A stretch of DNA of 64,000 nucleotides from Archivesica marissinica (lineage: Eukaryota > Mollusca > Bivalvia > Venerida > Vesicomyidae). The translations under genes and the position numbers were made by a program. Each line of letters begins with the position of its first letter. The first letter of the stretch is position 1. Positions 9,933-21,838 of the stretch are shown one piece after another. The stretch is taken from positions 8,509,728 to 8,573,727 of the forward strand of contig CM026403.1 of NCBI GenBank assembly GCA_014843695.1, written 5' to 3'. The notes below the pieces were generated by a model. It was not told where the DNA came from. It saw nothing but the letters and a program-made list of their open reading frames with translations, and searched no databases.

Positions 9933-10172
9933 TGTCCGATTAGCGCAGTGGTTAGCGCTCTCGCTTCTCACAAATGTAACCCGGGTTCGAATATCTGACT
10001 GGGAAGTATGTGAGATGGTACGGTGGTCGCCAGATCGGACAGGTGGGTTTTCTCCGGGTATTCCGCTTTCCTCCCACACGAATGACTACATATACGCTTT
10101 CATCCGCATTAATATAAGTTGTTAAAACTTGCTTCGCAATTGAGCTAAAATAAATTTGTATAAGCTATAAAC
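9933..10172 (+). mobile_element. tRNA-derived SINE family C
   Basis: The tRNA-like head has TTAGCGCAGTGGTTAGCGC (A box) and GGGTTCGAATA (B box). The body holds GTGGGTTTTCTCCGGGTATTC then CTTTCCTCCCAC, and the 3' tail TATAAGTTG..TTCGCAATTGAGC..AAATAAATTTGTATAA. The same tail closes the SINE at 38768-39002, which has a different body. It lies in the last visible sulfotransferase intron. Confidence 0.75.
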
Positions 10173-10403
10173 TAAGATGCGTTATTATATAATTGTTCGT
10201 ACTACATTCATTTTTGTAGGAGCAAAGTTTTGAAATTACGCATTTTCCATTGGGAATCTTGTCTCGAAAATTAAGACACCGTACAAATATTACCTCAAAC
10301 CTCCTACCCTTTACTTTGTATATCATTTACTGTTTACTGTAAAATAAATAAAGTTTAAACTTAAAACTAATGCAACTTAGGGGTAAGTAAGTCTTGATTT
10401 TCA

Positions 10404-11865
10404 AGTTTGTGTAAATCAGGCCACTAGTTTGTGTAGACCGTGTCATTAGTTTGTGTATACCTGGTCATTAGTTTGTGTAGACCGTGTCATTAGTTTGTGT
10501 AGACCGTGTCATTAGTTTGTGTAGACCTGGTCATTAGTTTGTGTAGACCTGGTCATTAGTTTGTGTAGACCTGGTCACTAGTTTGTGTAGACCTGGTCAT
10601 TAGTTTGTGTAGACCTGGTCACTAGTTTGTGTAGACCGTGTCATTAGTTTGTGTAGACCTGGTCATTAGTTTGTGTAGACCTGGTCACTAGTTTGTGTAG
10701 ACCGTGTCATTAGTTTGTGTAGACCTGGTCACTAGTTTGTGTAGACCGTGTCACTAGTTTGTGTAGACCGTGTCATTAGTTTGTGTAGACCTGGTCATTA
10801 GTTTGTGTAGACCTGGTCACTAGTTTGTGTAGACCGTGTCACTAGTTTGTGTAGACCGTGTCACTAGTTTGTGTAGACCTGGTCACTAGTTTGTGTAGAC
10901 CGTGTCACTAGTTTGTGTAGACCTGGTCACTAGTTTGTGTAGACCGTGTCATTAGTTTGTGTAGACCTGGTCATTAGTTTGTGTAGACCTGGTCATTAGT
11001 TTGTGTAGACCGTATCACTAGTTTGTGTAGACCGTATCACTAGTTTGTGTAGACCGTATCATTAGTTTGTGTAGACCGTGTCACTAGTTTGTGTAGACCG
11101 TGTCATTAGTTTGTGTAGACCATGTCACTAGTTTGTGTAGACCGTATCACTAGTTTGTGTAGACCGTATCATTAGTTTGTGTAGACCGTGTCACTAGTTT
11201 GTGTAGACCGTATCATTAGTTTGTGTAGACCGTGTCATTAGTTTGTGTAGACCGTATCATTAGTTTGTGTAGACTGTGTCATTAGTTTGTGTAGACCGTG
11301 TCATTAGTTTGTGTAGACCATATCGCTAGTGTGTGTAGACCGTGTCATTTGTTTGTGTAGACCTGGTCACTAGTTGGAGTAGACCTGGTCACTAGTTGGA
11401 GTAGACCTGGTCACTAGTTGGAGTAGACCTGGTCACTAGTTGGAGTAGACCGTGTCATTAGTTTGTGTAGACCATATCGCTAGTGTGTGTAGACCGTGTC
11501 ATTAGTTTGTGTAGACCATATCGCTAGTGTGTGTAGACCGTGTCATTAGTTTGTGTAGACCATATCGCTATTGTGTGTAGACCGTGTCATTAGTTTGTGT
11601 AGACCGTGTCGCTAGTTTGTGTAGACCGTGTCATTAGTTTGTGTAGACCATGTCGCTAGTTTGTGTAGACCGTGTCGCTAGTTTGTGTAGACCGTGTCAT
11701 TAGTTTGTGTAGACCATGTCGCTAGTTTGTGTAGACCTGGTCACTAGTTGGAGTAGACCTGGTCACTAGTGTGTGTAGACCATGTCACTAGTGTGTGTAG
11801 ACCGTGTCATTAGTTGGAGTAGACCATGTCGCTAGTTTGTGTAGACCTGGTCACTAGTTGGCTCA
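10404..11865. repeat. 22-bp minisatellite, about 66 copies
   Basis: Unit GTCATTAGTTTGTGTAGACC plus TG or GT, with variants GTCACTAG, GTCGCTAG and TAGTTGGAGTAG; variants cluster toward 11330-11865. The whole array lies in the last visible sulfotransferase intron (9877-12242). Confidence 0.96.
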
Positions 11866-12242
11866 ACCGGGCTCAACTGACGGAGCTCAAACTCACAATG
11901 TTTTGGGTACCAGGAGGTAACCGCATGCAGAACACAACGGAGTCCCCACAACACAACACCTTAAACGCCGTCTTTAGGGCGAAAACGCTCCACACATATG
12001 AGTATTGAAAGCAAGGACTGTGTTTATATGACTGACAAGGCAAAATATATCAACGACTGTTCCCAGGCTAATTGCTTCATAGCGACAGAACGAAGAGGCG
12101 TTAAGTATCTAATGCTTCAAATGGTGGGTTAGCAATTTGACGCAGTGACATTGCTGCATGCAAAGCGCTAATTCAAACTGTGTGTGTGTGTGGATCGTCG
12201 ACTTCCTGTTCATATGCGCAGTTATATTTTACACTATTTCAG

Positions 12243-12370
12243 GTGAAATCGGGGATTGGAAGAACTGGTTCACGGTAGCACAAAACGAAATGTTTGAACG
12301 AATCTGGAACAGCGAAATGAAAGATTCCAGCATGTTCCATTTTAAATATACGGATCCGAGAATAAAATAA
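12243..12370 (+). CDS. cytosolic sulfotransferase, terminal exon
   Basis: Terminal coding exon; acceptor ACACTATTTCAG, stop TAA at 12368-12370. Joined to the previous exon it reads RKGEIGDWKNWFT, then VAQNEMFERIW. RKGxxGDWKNxFT is the C-terminal PAPS-binding signature of cytosolic sulfotransferases, the strongest single identification in the window. The protein ends KYTDPRIK, and an AATAAA overlaps the stop. The four exons join in one frame without lesions, so this gene looks intact as far as it can be seen, although its introns are packed with repeats. Confidence 0.93.
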
Positions 12371-12600
12371 GGAAGCTGGAAGTACCCATCGATCTAATAT
12401 CCGACCAGTTACATGCTGAAAAGAATGGCAGTTGTTGTAGTGCAATTACCCGGATGTTAGTTGTGGTCACATGTATTTGTTTATTGGTTGTTCTCAGCCA
12501 GCCAATCAAAATCATCGATACAAATGCTCTTATTATTGCTAGTTAAACAGGTGTGATGGTTCACAATACTAACCAGTGCATATATATATTACATATAGTT
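12371..12600 (+). other. sulfotransferase 3' flank, no further gene
   Basis: Non-repetitive sequence after the stop codon, probably 3' UTR and flank. No second ORF or RNA gene is visible. Confidence 0.5.
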
Positions 12601-12606
12601 GTCGAG

Positions 12607-12908
12607 TCGCTATGGACAGACGGATCTGTAGTGCAGTGGTAACACGCTGGACTGGTAATCCAGGTATCGCATGTTCGATCCCCCGTCTGACCCTAATAAA
12701 TAAACAGTATGTCAGATGGGACTTTAAACCGAGGTCTCGAGTCGTTGCTGTACACCGTTCACGTAAAAGAACCAGAGGAGACTCTGGAATGGGTCTCTGT
12801 CTGTATCATTGCACTATCCTCCGAAAAATCTGATATGACTAATCTCATCAGGAGGCATCGTTCATATGAGCAACCGGTAGCGACGATAAATAAACGTATA
12901 ACGAGTTA
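12607..12908 (+). mobile_element. tRNA-derived SINE family A
   Basis: Same family as 8809-9101: head TAGTGCAGTGGTAACACG, CTGGACTGGTAATCCAG and GTTCGATCCCCCG, body ACCGAGGTCTCGAGTCG and GGAATGGGTCTCTG, tail GGTAGCGACGATAAATAAACG. No clear target duplication was found. Confidence 0.85.
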
Positions 12909-13032
12909 TTACGGTCGCTGACTTGTATACAACTGTAACTTATCATCACTGATGGTCACAGGTTCGTGTCCCGTTGGCACAGAAGTATCCATACAATATG
13001 TATCCGGTATCAAACGACAATGCCGTGTCCGA

Positions 13033-13640
13033 CATCTATATGTATTGGAATGAATTCATTAAAGTTGTTTCCACATCAATCCACTTTATGTTTTCAATAA
13101 CTTATTATATATGTATTGCGGTCTCCCTATTCACCGACAAGAAGTGACAAGAATCGTCAAGAATCGTCAAGAGCAGAAAAATGGTTAAACAGGCATACAA
13201 GACGTCGACAAGAGATGGTTACTGAACAAATATGAACATTTTCAGCGCATGTGCCCCACCACCCCCACCCCGCTCTCTCTCTTTTACCGGGACGCTGATT
13301 ATGACGTGTGAACAGGTGCCTGTTCTCTTGTCGGCTGCTGGGTCAGACAGAGTTAAGTCCCTTTACAGTATGGCGGACCGTCAAGGCGGCGTTTGATCGT
13401 GTTGAGTTTTTTGGATGGAATAAGCCAATATAAGACACACACATGTTATATTTAATACTTTAGATGACTTTATTATATCATATTTGTTCAATAACAATCT
13501 CTTGTCACTTGTATGCCTGTTTAACCATTTTTCTGCTCTTGACGATTCTTGTCGGTGAATAGGGAGACCCATGTATTGGAATGAATTCATTAAAGTTGTT
13601 TCCACATCTCTCCACTTTATGTTTTCAATAACTTTGTTTA
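13033..13640. repeat. foldback sequence flanked by direct repeats
   Basis: Two diverged inverted arms, about 13121-13233 and 13476-13568, share GGTCTCCCTATTCACCGAC, GAGCAGAAAAATGG and AAACAGGCATACAAG. Outside them are direct repeats (13033-13102 and 13571-13634) sharing TGTATTGGAATGAATTC and TCCACTTTATG. The loop contains a C-rich tract and CTCTCTCTC near 13263-13284. An open frame on the minus strand here is a by-product. Confidence 0.75.
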
Positions 13641-13644
13641 AGTT

Positions 13645-13882
13645 TAAAGTCGCACCAACAGATTAGGTGTGGCGACTCTCCAGCTAGTATTGGTGGAGGA
13701 ACACCCCGGGTGCTAATCTGAGCAGGCACCCATTTAGAACCACCGACCTTCCGCAAGTCAGCTAGATAACATATTCACGTGAAGAAAATCGACACACCAG
13801 TGGGATGCAAACATACAGCGGTGAGGGGCCAGTGATTATGAAGTCAACGACCTTAACCACTCGACCACGGAGGCATGCCCAT
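13645..13882 (-). mobile_element. tRNA-headed SINE-like element, reverse orientation
   Basis: The right end on the minus strand reads as a tRNA head like the one at 30484: CTCCGTGGTCGAGTGGTTAAGG. The body toward 13650 has no close match to the other SINEs here; it includes CCACACCTAATC. Its end is TTTAAACTTAAAC. Confidence 0.6.
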
Positions 13883-14482
13883 GTATCCCGTCACATCATA
13901 ACTGCAACAAGAACAGACAACTCTTCCTAGAATGTAGACTAATTCATCAATTAATGACAAACAGAAGACTGTCAGCATACGTTCATGTTTAATCGATGGA
14001 TCACTATGGTACATGTTTGCACATCAAATAGTTTGTGTTAACATTTCTTTAAACTTTAAAGACATTTGTTTAGGGTGCGAAAATAATAACATTGTTAATT
14101 TTATAATAATCCTGTGCAAATACTTTATCTCAAATATGAAATATAGTAAAATCCGGCCAAAGTTCGAATCATTTAAAAAGTACTTGTATCAAAGGATTGA
14201 ACTTGAAAAAGACATTGCTTCATATTTTGGAAACATAGATAGACACAACTTGAAATGGTCAAAGTTTAACAAAGCTAATCAAATATACATGCATATCAAT
14301 TAATGTTTTCATAAATACAGTACAAAGATAACTCTAAACAACACAGGATCTGGAACAGCATACACTACAAATGAACCCCCAAATAAATTACCCCACCCAC
14401 CCCTACAAATCCTTATTTGACACACTCCTTATCCTATTAACAAATAGAACTGTTAGTAAGCAGAAGCGATCAGTCACTCTAC

Positions 14483-14539
<57 letters not shown>

Positions 14540-14944
14540 CTCTCTCGCTTTATCAACTACACCTTAGTTACCCATTGTTCACTTGTAACTTTGACAATCT
14601 TTGTATACACTCATCCTAAGGGATACACTGAACATATAGGTAATCGAACTAAAGTAATATGTATACTATTAAAAACCAAAAAAACTTGTCGAAATATGTA
14701 TCAACTAAATGTATATGCAATAAAGAAATAAACGAGGTTACCCGGATAGGGGCCTCAAAATGGAAAAAAACAAACAAAATAATGTACATACAAACAGGTA
14801 AACAAATAAATAAACTGATCCATTATAATACATGTATGCAACTATTAGTTCTTGTGGCTTATGGGGGGGGGGGTGGGCTAAACGTGACAAATGTTACTAA
14901 TTGGACCAACAGTTCCCACTTACTAACCTTTAAAACCTTTCTAA
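13883..14944. other. intergenic A/T-rich DNA with a (CT)n microsatellite
   Basis: No convincing gene. A (CT)n tract spans about 14484-14546 and a poly-G run lies at 14864-14873. Open frames such as 14013-14303 have composition typical of A/T-rich noncoding DNA and no recognisable motif. Confidence 0.6.
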
Positions 14945-15224
14945 AACACCACCGTGACGTCATACCTTTGTACTTGCAGTCCATTATTATTAATATTGGA
15001 CTGCTGTCAAAAGGCCAGAGTATTATATTAAATCATAGGCCTACCGGTACGAAATTAACAATTTTAATTAGTAGGATCTTGTTATATAAGTGTGTGTTTA
15101 TGTAAGATATAAGCCTCAAACAGATCCAATATGTAAACTATTAGCACTGTCTTCGGCGCAACGCGCCTTACACAGTCAAATATTTTACATATTGGATCGT
15201 TTTGGCTTATATCTTATACTTAAA
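14945..15224 (+). repeat. dispersed hairpin element (copy 2), uninterrupted
   Basis: Shares ACGTCATACCTTTGTACTTG, AGGCCAGAGTATTATATTAA and TTAGTAGGATCTTGTTATAT with 7850-8097. The right part (15104-15222) folds back: GATATAAGCC..GATCCAATATGTAAA pairs with TTACATATTGGATCG..GGCTTATATC. No coding capacity; possibly a MITE-like element. Confidence 0.75.
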
Positions 15225-15467
15225 CTAAAATGTCCAATCACATTTCAAGTAATAACTATTACATATGAGAATATTACAACATATTGTATTCATTATAAAG
15301 TGAGAGTTTATGCTTCGCCTCGGGGTTAATTGTCACAATCCTTGCGGTAAATTGTCACATACCATATGTACCATAATAAACACTTTAATTACACTGGAAA
15401 TAAGATATTCGATGTATTAATGGATCGGGATAATTTTATTTTAACGGTACCTTGTGTAATCCAAATA
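15225..15467. other. intergenic sequence, no gene seen
   Basis: A/T-rich DNA between the hairpin element and the start of the long terminal repeat. No motif recognised. Confidence 0.5.
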
Positions 15468-15814
15468 TAGACTAGGACAATTTTCAGGAAGTGTGAATGT
15501 TGGGGGCGTTTTTGAGGAAAAGTTGGCAAACAACTTTTTCCAATGGATTTGGGTATGTTAAAAATGAATATTTTGTTTGCCAAGCTCAATTTTGATTTTT
15601 TTGTACCCAACTTGCTAAAAACAAAAATGGCCGCCATGGAAAACTTAAAACGTCCATAACTTTTGAATGAAGGGTGATAAAGCAAAGTTTATTTGCACCA
15701 AATACCATGTTTTTGATGCCTACCAACACACTGAATATACCATAATGGAGCTATGATCAATATATATCAGTGCAAACTAGTGTAAGTGGCATTTCTATTG
15801 AAAACTGACAAATT
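15468..15814 (+). repeat. long terminal inverted repeat (left copy) of a large transposon-like element
   Basis: About 347 bp matching 32201-32554 in the same window orientation, with scattered substitutions and small indels. Shared blocks include GCGTTTTTGAGGAAAAGTTG, TGTTTGCCAAGCTCAATTTT, AAAATGGCCGCCAT and TTTTTGATGCCTAC. Here it lies just 5' of the N-terminal half of the coding region; at 32201 it lies 3' of the C-terminal half, which is on the opposite strand. Relative to the coding sequence the two copies are therefore inverted, as expected for long TIRs. Confidence 0.7.
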
Positions 15815-15817
15815 TGA

Positions 15818-18185
15818 ATGGGACAATTTATGTTGACTAAATGCAGTTTATGGTGTCATTTCAGATTAAAAGCAGTCATGGATCCAGTTGTCAGTCTCAA
15901 GCAGTCAACCCCAGTGTCCTTTGATATGTACATCATCTGCCAAGAATCCAAATGTGATGTACTCTTTGATGCAACACCACAATGCCTCACATCTATGAGA
16001 GAAGCAACTGCTGCAAGGCAGAAGTTACGGGATTACAAGTACAGGTATACAACAAATATACTGACATCAGCCTTTAAGACTGGTCCCGACTGTACACCTA
16101 AATTGGTGTGGCATAAATCATGTTACTCTGATTACACACATAAAGGGAACATTTAGAGATTAAGGAAGCGTGATGATTCCCCATCAACAAGTGCCTCTGT
16201 TCAAACAGTTGATGTTTCACAGTCTAGAACCTCAGGGTTACGCAGTCATTCAATACCTATGGACTGGAGAATCTGCATGTTCTGTCAGGACACCAACATT
16301 AAACAAAAGACATGTAATGTTAGCAGCAAGAACATGAGCAATACCATTATTTCTGCAGCTAAATATGTGCAGCAAATCAGTGTTCGTGTGGCAGGTGTGA
16401 ATGATCTTATGGCAGCAGATGGATGCTACCATCCAGACTGCGTAAAGAAGTTTCTGCGAGACACAGCTAAGGCTGAAATTGAACATAGACATGTGGATCT
16501 AGCCATGATTTGGCTTGGACAGGAGTTGAGGTACTCTGCAGAAAGAGGTCATGTTTTGGAACTAGAGCAAGTTTGGTTACGGTACAAAGAACATGCAGAT
16601 GAAGCTGGTATTGAAATCCCAATGTCCTTTCTGAGTCGCCCAGCAACATTTAAAGACAAACTATTACCCTTGCTGAAGGATGTCTATGAATTTATTGTAC
16701 TGCGTGACCAGGCTGCACCTGATGGACAAACAATACTCATACCTGTCAAATGCAGCCATATCCCATTCTCCCAATGGGCATTACAAGACCAGGACTTGGC
16801 TGAAGAATCCATCACTATCCCTGTCTTTAAGTCACAACCAGAAGATGAGTTTCTGTCCATGATCCATGTAGCATTGAAACTCCGATCAGATATACTGTCC
16901 CAGCCTTCATACAACGGTGTAGATGTCAGCGAAGAAGCTGCAATAGATTGTGTTCCATCCAGTGTTTACATGTTCATCCGCCTAATGTTAGGAGGTCAAT
17001 CACTTCTGGAGGTAGACCCGGAGGAACAGGATTATGATGAGCAAGAATCCCACACAAGATCCAGGGTTCTTAGCATTGCACAAGATCTTGTCTACAGTGT
17101 CAGCGGGGGAAAGAAAATGACTCCAAAGCATGTTGGATCAACTCTGCACCAGGCAACTAGATCCAAACAACTGGTGGAGTTATTTCACAGTGCTGGCCAC
17201 ATTGTTAGCTACAGAGACATCCTCCGGATTGACACAGCATTAGCTGAGAGTACATTGGAAAACTGTGATAATGGAGCTGTAGTCCCACCTAACTTAGTGC
17301 AGAGAAGGTTTGTTCACTTCTCAGCAGACAACATAGACATACATGATTCAACTTTAGATGGCAACACTTTCCATGCCACCCAAGTTGCAGCTTGGAAGAG
17401 AGTGCCAGCTCCTGACGACTTGTTGAAGAACATAGAACCCTCCAAACATACATATTTGAGTGTTCCAGAAGCAATGGAAGCTATCATCCCAGTCAACATC
17501 AATGAAGGCACCACCGAACCACAGTTTGGGGAATTGAAAGCGGAATGGTTTGAGAAATCCAATGATATTCCCACATCGGCATTGAAAGCTAAAGCTACAG
17601 ACAAAGCATTTATGTTTATTCGTCAACACGAAGAATCTAAATCCACCTGGACATCTTTTAACAGAAGGCACAGTCAAATGGATCCAGAAAAAACCACTGT
17701 TGGATACATGCCTATCATTCAGGCACCAGTACATGAGATCCAAACTTTGAACACATTTGTTCAAAGAGTTCTACATGTAGCAGCCTCTTTACAGCAAAAG
17801 CATGCCGTGATTACAGTAGACCAGGCTCTCTTCCCTGCACTGATGGAGCTGAAATGGACAATACCACAGTACAAGGATCTTCTGATACCCAGATTAGGAG
17901 GCCTACATACGGCGATGAACTTTCTGAAGGTCTTGGGACAACACACTGCAGATTTTGGTTTGGCAGACGTCTGGATAGATAGTGGAATTTTGGGACCAAA
18001 TTCAACAGAGAAAGCAATGACTGGAAAATCATATGCTACGGGAGTGCGTGCACACAAACTAACCCTGCAAGCTATGTGGCAACTTGTGCTTCCACAACGC
18101 CTGTCGTATATAGAGAAGAAAGACCATGAGCTGAAAGAAGATATATTGAAAGCAGCAAGGTCAGATGCTCCACCTCCATGCTGCT
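15818..18185 (+). pseudogene. N-terminal half of a large transposon-like protein
   Basis: Frame 15818-18185 is open except for one TAG at 16154-16156. Before the stop it has an N-terminal Cys/His cluster ending WHKSCYSDYTHKG. After it, numbering from the Met at 16259, come C6-x2-C9 and H58-x2-C61, a likely second zinc site. Further on are blocks I recall as conserved in a repeated uncharacterised family of aquatic invertebrate proteins: STLHQATRSKQLVEL, HFSADNIDIHDSTLDG (Asp357), TVDQALFPALM (Asp521), RLGGLHTAMNFL (His550) and GKSYATGVRAHKL. The spaced acidic residues could belong to an RNase H-like transposase core, but this is inference. The family sequence stops at SDAPPPC (about 18182), where LINE sequence begins. 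The missing C-terminal half is at 32927-35122. Confidence 0.75.
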
Positions 18186-18702
18186 TTCAATTCAGTAGTG
18201 GGGCGACCATCCTCTACCCAGCGGGTCCTCGGGTGGCGGATAGGGGAAACGGCCCTCAGATATGGTGGTTAGCTGTGAATCAAATAGGCAGTCCCGGACC
18301 ATATGGCGGTGTACCTACCAGGACGGAGCAGGATAGCACATGGCAAAGCTACTCCTATTAAATACTCCACGTGTCCCACAACGGGTGCATCAGGCGAATA
18401 TATGGACCGCCTTAAAAGTCCTAGCCTAAGGGTGAGGTAACCCCAACAGAAACCTCGAATGCTGAAGCCGGAAGTACTGGGCCGCACGGCGCATTCTAAT
18501 AAACCACGGTACTATGCATAACGCAACATGAATCACAATGACAGAAAGAGTAAACCGAGATGGTGCTGGACCTGTGAAGACCCGCCAGGCAGGTACAGTG
18601 CCGGGTTCCATACCTCGAAGGAACCCATCCTTAGCTACTGGAGGTCACCCTAAGCCGCCCTGTGGAGCCAGGGGACGGCGAAGGACAGCTACTGGCTGAA
18701 AC

Positions 18703-19602
18703 GTGAAGCAGAAACCTCTTGTGCTCATGCAGTGGAATGCTGAAGGAGTCTTTAACAAAAAGACTGAACTGGAGCAAGTACTACAGGAAAAAGAGATAAG
18801 TGTTTGCTGCATACAGGAAACACACCTGAACAAAGACAAGACGTTCAAAGTACGAGGCTACCAGTGCCTCCGAGCAGACCGACAAGACAGACACAAGGGT
18901 GGTGTGCTCACTCTAGTCCGGAACAACATCAATGCGAGCGAAGTGAAAACCTACCTTGAAGGAGCAGAATACCAGGAGTTCAAGATCAAGACCAAATCAA
19001 CTGAGTTGAACCTCGTCAACTACTACTGCCCGAATGACAAAGCCCTTGCCCTTGACACTATTGGAGTTTCAAACAGTCGATACATGGTTGTTGGTGACTT
19101 CAATAGTCATTCCCAGAGTTGGAGATATGCACAGTCTGATAGGCGTGGGGATGAAGTGGGGGACTGGCAGGATGAGCACAACTTGATTCTCGTCAACCAG
19201 CCCTATGATGTACCAACATTCTACTCTAGGCGATGGCACACTACTACCGCTCCAGATCTAGCATTCTGCACAGAGGACATCCAGAAAGGTACGGTTAGAG
19301 AAGTTGGCGATCAACTTGGTGGAAGTGACCACAAACCAGTGTTCCTCACACTCAGCAGTGAAGTGATACAGACAGACCATCCCTACCCTAGATGGAACTA
19401 CAAGAAAGCCAAGTGGAGTCTCTATGCTATTCGGTCCAATTCTCTTACTCGAGGCATACAGGTACAAGGAAGAGATGTTAACAACGTGGTGAAAGATTTC
19501 AACAGCTGCATACTCAAAGCTGCCCATGAAACCATACCTAGAGATGCGAGAAGAGAATACAAGCCCCTACTGGACCAATCAGTTGCAGACCCTCCAAGAT
19601 GA
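18703..19602 (+). pseudogene. LINE endonuclease domain (APE type)
   Basis: The frame opens with MQWNAEGVFNKK and continues with CCIQETHL, VNYYCPND, VVGDFNSHSQSW, APDLAFCTED and LGGSDHKPVFLTL. These are the ordered motifs of apurinic-type LINE endonucleases: catalytic Glu in QETH, the GDFN Asp/Asn pair, and the terminal SDH. The enzyme would nick target DNA to prime reverse transcription. The frame leaves the true reading near 19565, where a run of C is one base longer than expected; the correct continuation (YWTNQLQTLQDEL) is in the next frame. The last dozen residues before the stop at 19602 are out-of-frame sequence. Confidence 0.88.
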
Positions 19603-21838
19603 ACTCACTGAAGCAAGGAACAGGGCAGAAAAACAGCCATCACAAGAAAACCATGAACAACTTCAGAAAGCAAAGGCACAGTTTCAAAATTCTAAACTGG
19701 AAGCTACACGACGAAGTTGGAGGGAGAAAACTGCTGCCCTGAACCTTGAAAAGGACGGGAGGAAGTTGTGGAGGCTCACGAAACAGCTAAATGATGAAGA
19801 AAATAACAGACAGAAAATCACGTTGGATGAGGATGGGAAACTGTTGACCGGAAAAGAGACCGCAGACTGTCTCGCCAAAGCCTACCAGAAAGAGGGCAAC
19901 ATCAAAGTCACACGCCAACAGCAAAGAGAGGCACGAAAAGAACAGAAGGATAGAAGTAAAAGGCATACGGAACAAGACTCCATGAAACTTCCACTTACAT
20001 ACCAGGAACTGTACACAGCGCTCAGACAACTGAAAAAGAGGAAGTCACCTGGACCAGATGGAATCTCCAATGAGATGCTAACTCATCTTGGATGCTCAGC
20101 CATGCTGAAACTTCTTGACATCTTCAATCTTAGCTGGAAAGAAGGCATAGTTCCGCAGATCTGGAAGGAAGCCAATGTTATCCCAATCTACAAGAACGGC
20201 AAAGATAGAAAGAAAGCTTCCAGCTATCGCCCTATTAGTCTCACTAGCTGTGTGGTCAAGACGATGGAGAGGATAATTAACAAGAGACTCATGTGGTACC
20301 TTGAGACAGAAAACCTCCTATCCAAGGAACAAGCAGGATTCCGACAGTTCAGATGCACAGAGGACCAGGCAACATACCTCGCTCAGGAAGTTTAGGATGC
20401 ATTCCAAGGCCAGAAGGTAGTTTTTGCAACCTGGATAGACCTCCAGAAGGCTTTTGACAAAGTCTGGACTGATGGGCTGATGGTCAAGATGCAACGATGC
20501 GGAATTGCCGACAAGATGCTCCGATGGACCAAATCCTTCCTACACAATCGCAGAGCCAGAGTACTTGTTGACAACCAGAAGAGCAAGAAATTCCTCATCC
20601 GACACGGTGTTCCTCAAGGAGGAGTGATCTCGCCTACGCTGTTCCTCATCTTCATCGATGACTTGCTTGCAGAGCTGCCACATGGTATCAAAGCAGCACT
20701 CTATGCTGACGACTTGGTCATGTGGTGTGTTGAAGAATATGCAATGACTGCCACATACAGAATGCAGATGGCCGCAGACAAGCTCACAGCATGGGCAGAA
20801 GACTGGTGCATCTCTATTAATAAGGAGAAGTCGTCAACCACACTCTTCACACTTTCCACCAAACAGACAGCTGGAACCATCAAAGTCGGTGGAACTGCCT
20901 TGAAGACGGACAACGAGCCAACATACTTGGGGGTGACATTTGACAGACGGCAGACATGGAAGCCACATATCCAGAAAGCAGAGGCCAAAGCCAAGCGCAA
21001 GCTTGCAATCCTTCGGAAGCTTGCTGGCACCACATGGGGTGCCAATGATCACATCCTGAAGATTATATACCAAGGTGTGGTCAGGCCTCACCTGGAATAT
21101 GGATCCACCGCCTGGACATCATCAGCCAAGGCCAACCAACAGACACTCGACAAGGTTCAGAACAAGGCTCTCAGGCTGATCACAGGTGCAATGAAGAGCA
21201 CTCCAATCAAGGCCATGGAGAAAATTACTTCCATTCAGCCACTGCAAGAACGTCGCGACACAAGAATTCTTCTACAGACAGAGAAGTTTCGATGTCAGGA
21301 CGAACAACCGATGAAGCAGAGAGTTGAGGCACTAACGAAGAATCGTCTAAAGCGAAGCAGTTTCATCCACCAGTCCAAGAAGCTTGCTCGAAAGCACACC
21401 AGCCATCTCCCAGCCAAGACATTGCCTCCAACGCCATTCCTATCCAAGCCATGGTTGACTAGCGATGAATCCAAGGTTACCATCTGCAGTACAATCCCAT
21501 ACATGAGATCCAGAGATAGACAACATGATGACGTCAAACGTGCCCTCACACTAGCACACATCGACAAGAGTTATCCTGGAGAAGCATGGCTACAAGTCTA
21601 CACAGATGGTTCAGCCACAAGAGCAGTAGCAAACGGAGGAGCAGGCGTGTATGTCCGACACCCAGATGGACACACACAGTCAGTTGCTCTACCTACTGGA
21701 GTACACTGCAGCAACTATGGGGCAGAAGTACAGGCCCGTGAAACAGCAGCATCTCTAGTACACAACACTGTAGAGTGTGCCCAGGTTGTCTTCCTGACTG
21801 ATGCGCTCTCAGTTCTGGACGCCCTGTCTAACAACAAA
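19567..21838 (+). pseudogene. LINE reverse transcriptase and RNase H, copy 1
   Basis: Frame 2 from the shift to about 21838. The RT motifs in order are KSPGPDGISNEML, VIPIYKNGKD, SYRPISLTSC, EQAGFRQFRCTEDQ, TWIDLQKAFDKVW, HGVPQGGVISPTLF, ALYADDLVMW (catalytic YADD) and YLGVTFDRRQTW. The RNase H part has VYTDGSATR, NYGAEVQARE and FLTDALSVLDAL, supplying the Asp, Glu and Asp residues. A TAG at 20393-20395 replaces the GAG present at the same place in the duplicated copy (22611-22613). The RNase H domain is cut at 21838, where the second copy begins, so its last catalytic segment is absent. Confidence 0.88.

Noticed and set aside
9936..10005. A functional tRNA gene
   Set aside because: The T arm is followed directly by a SINE body and a shared SINE tail, and the acceptor stem does not pair cleanly.
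14013..14303. A 96-codon open frame
   Set aside because: A/T-rich composition, no motif, no splice context; most likely chance.
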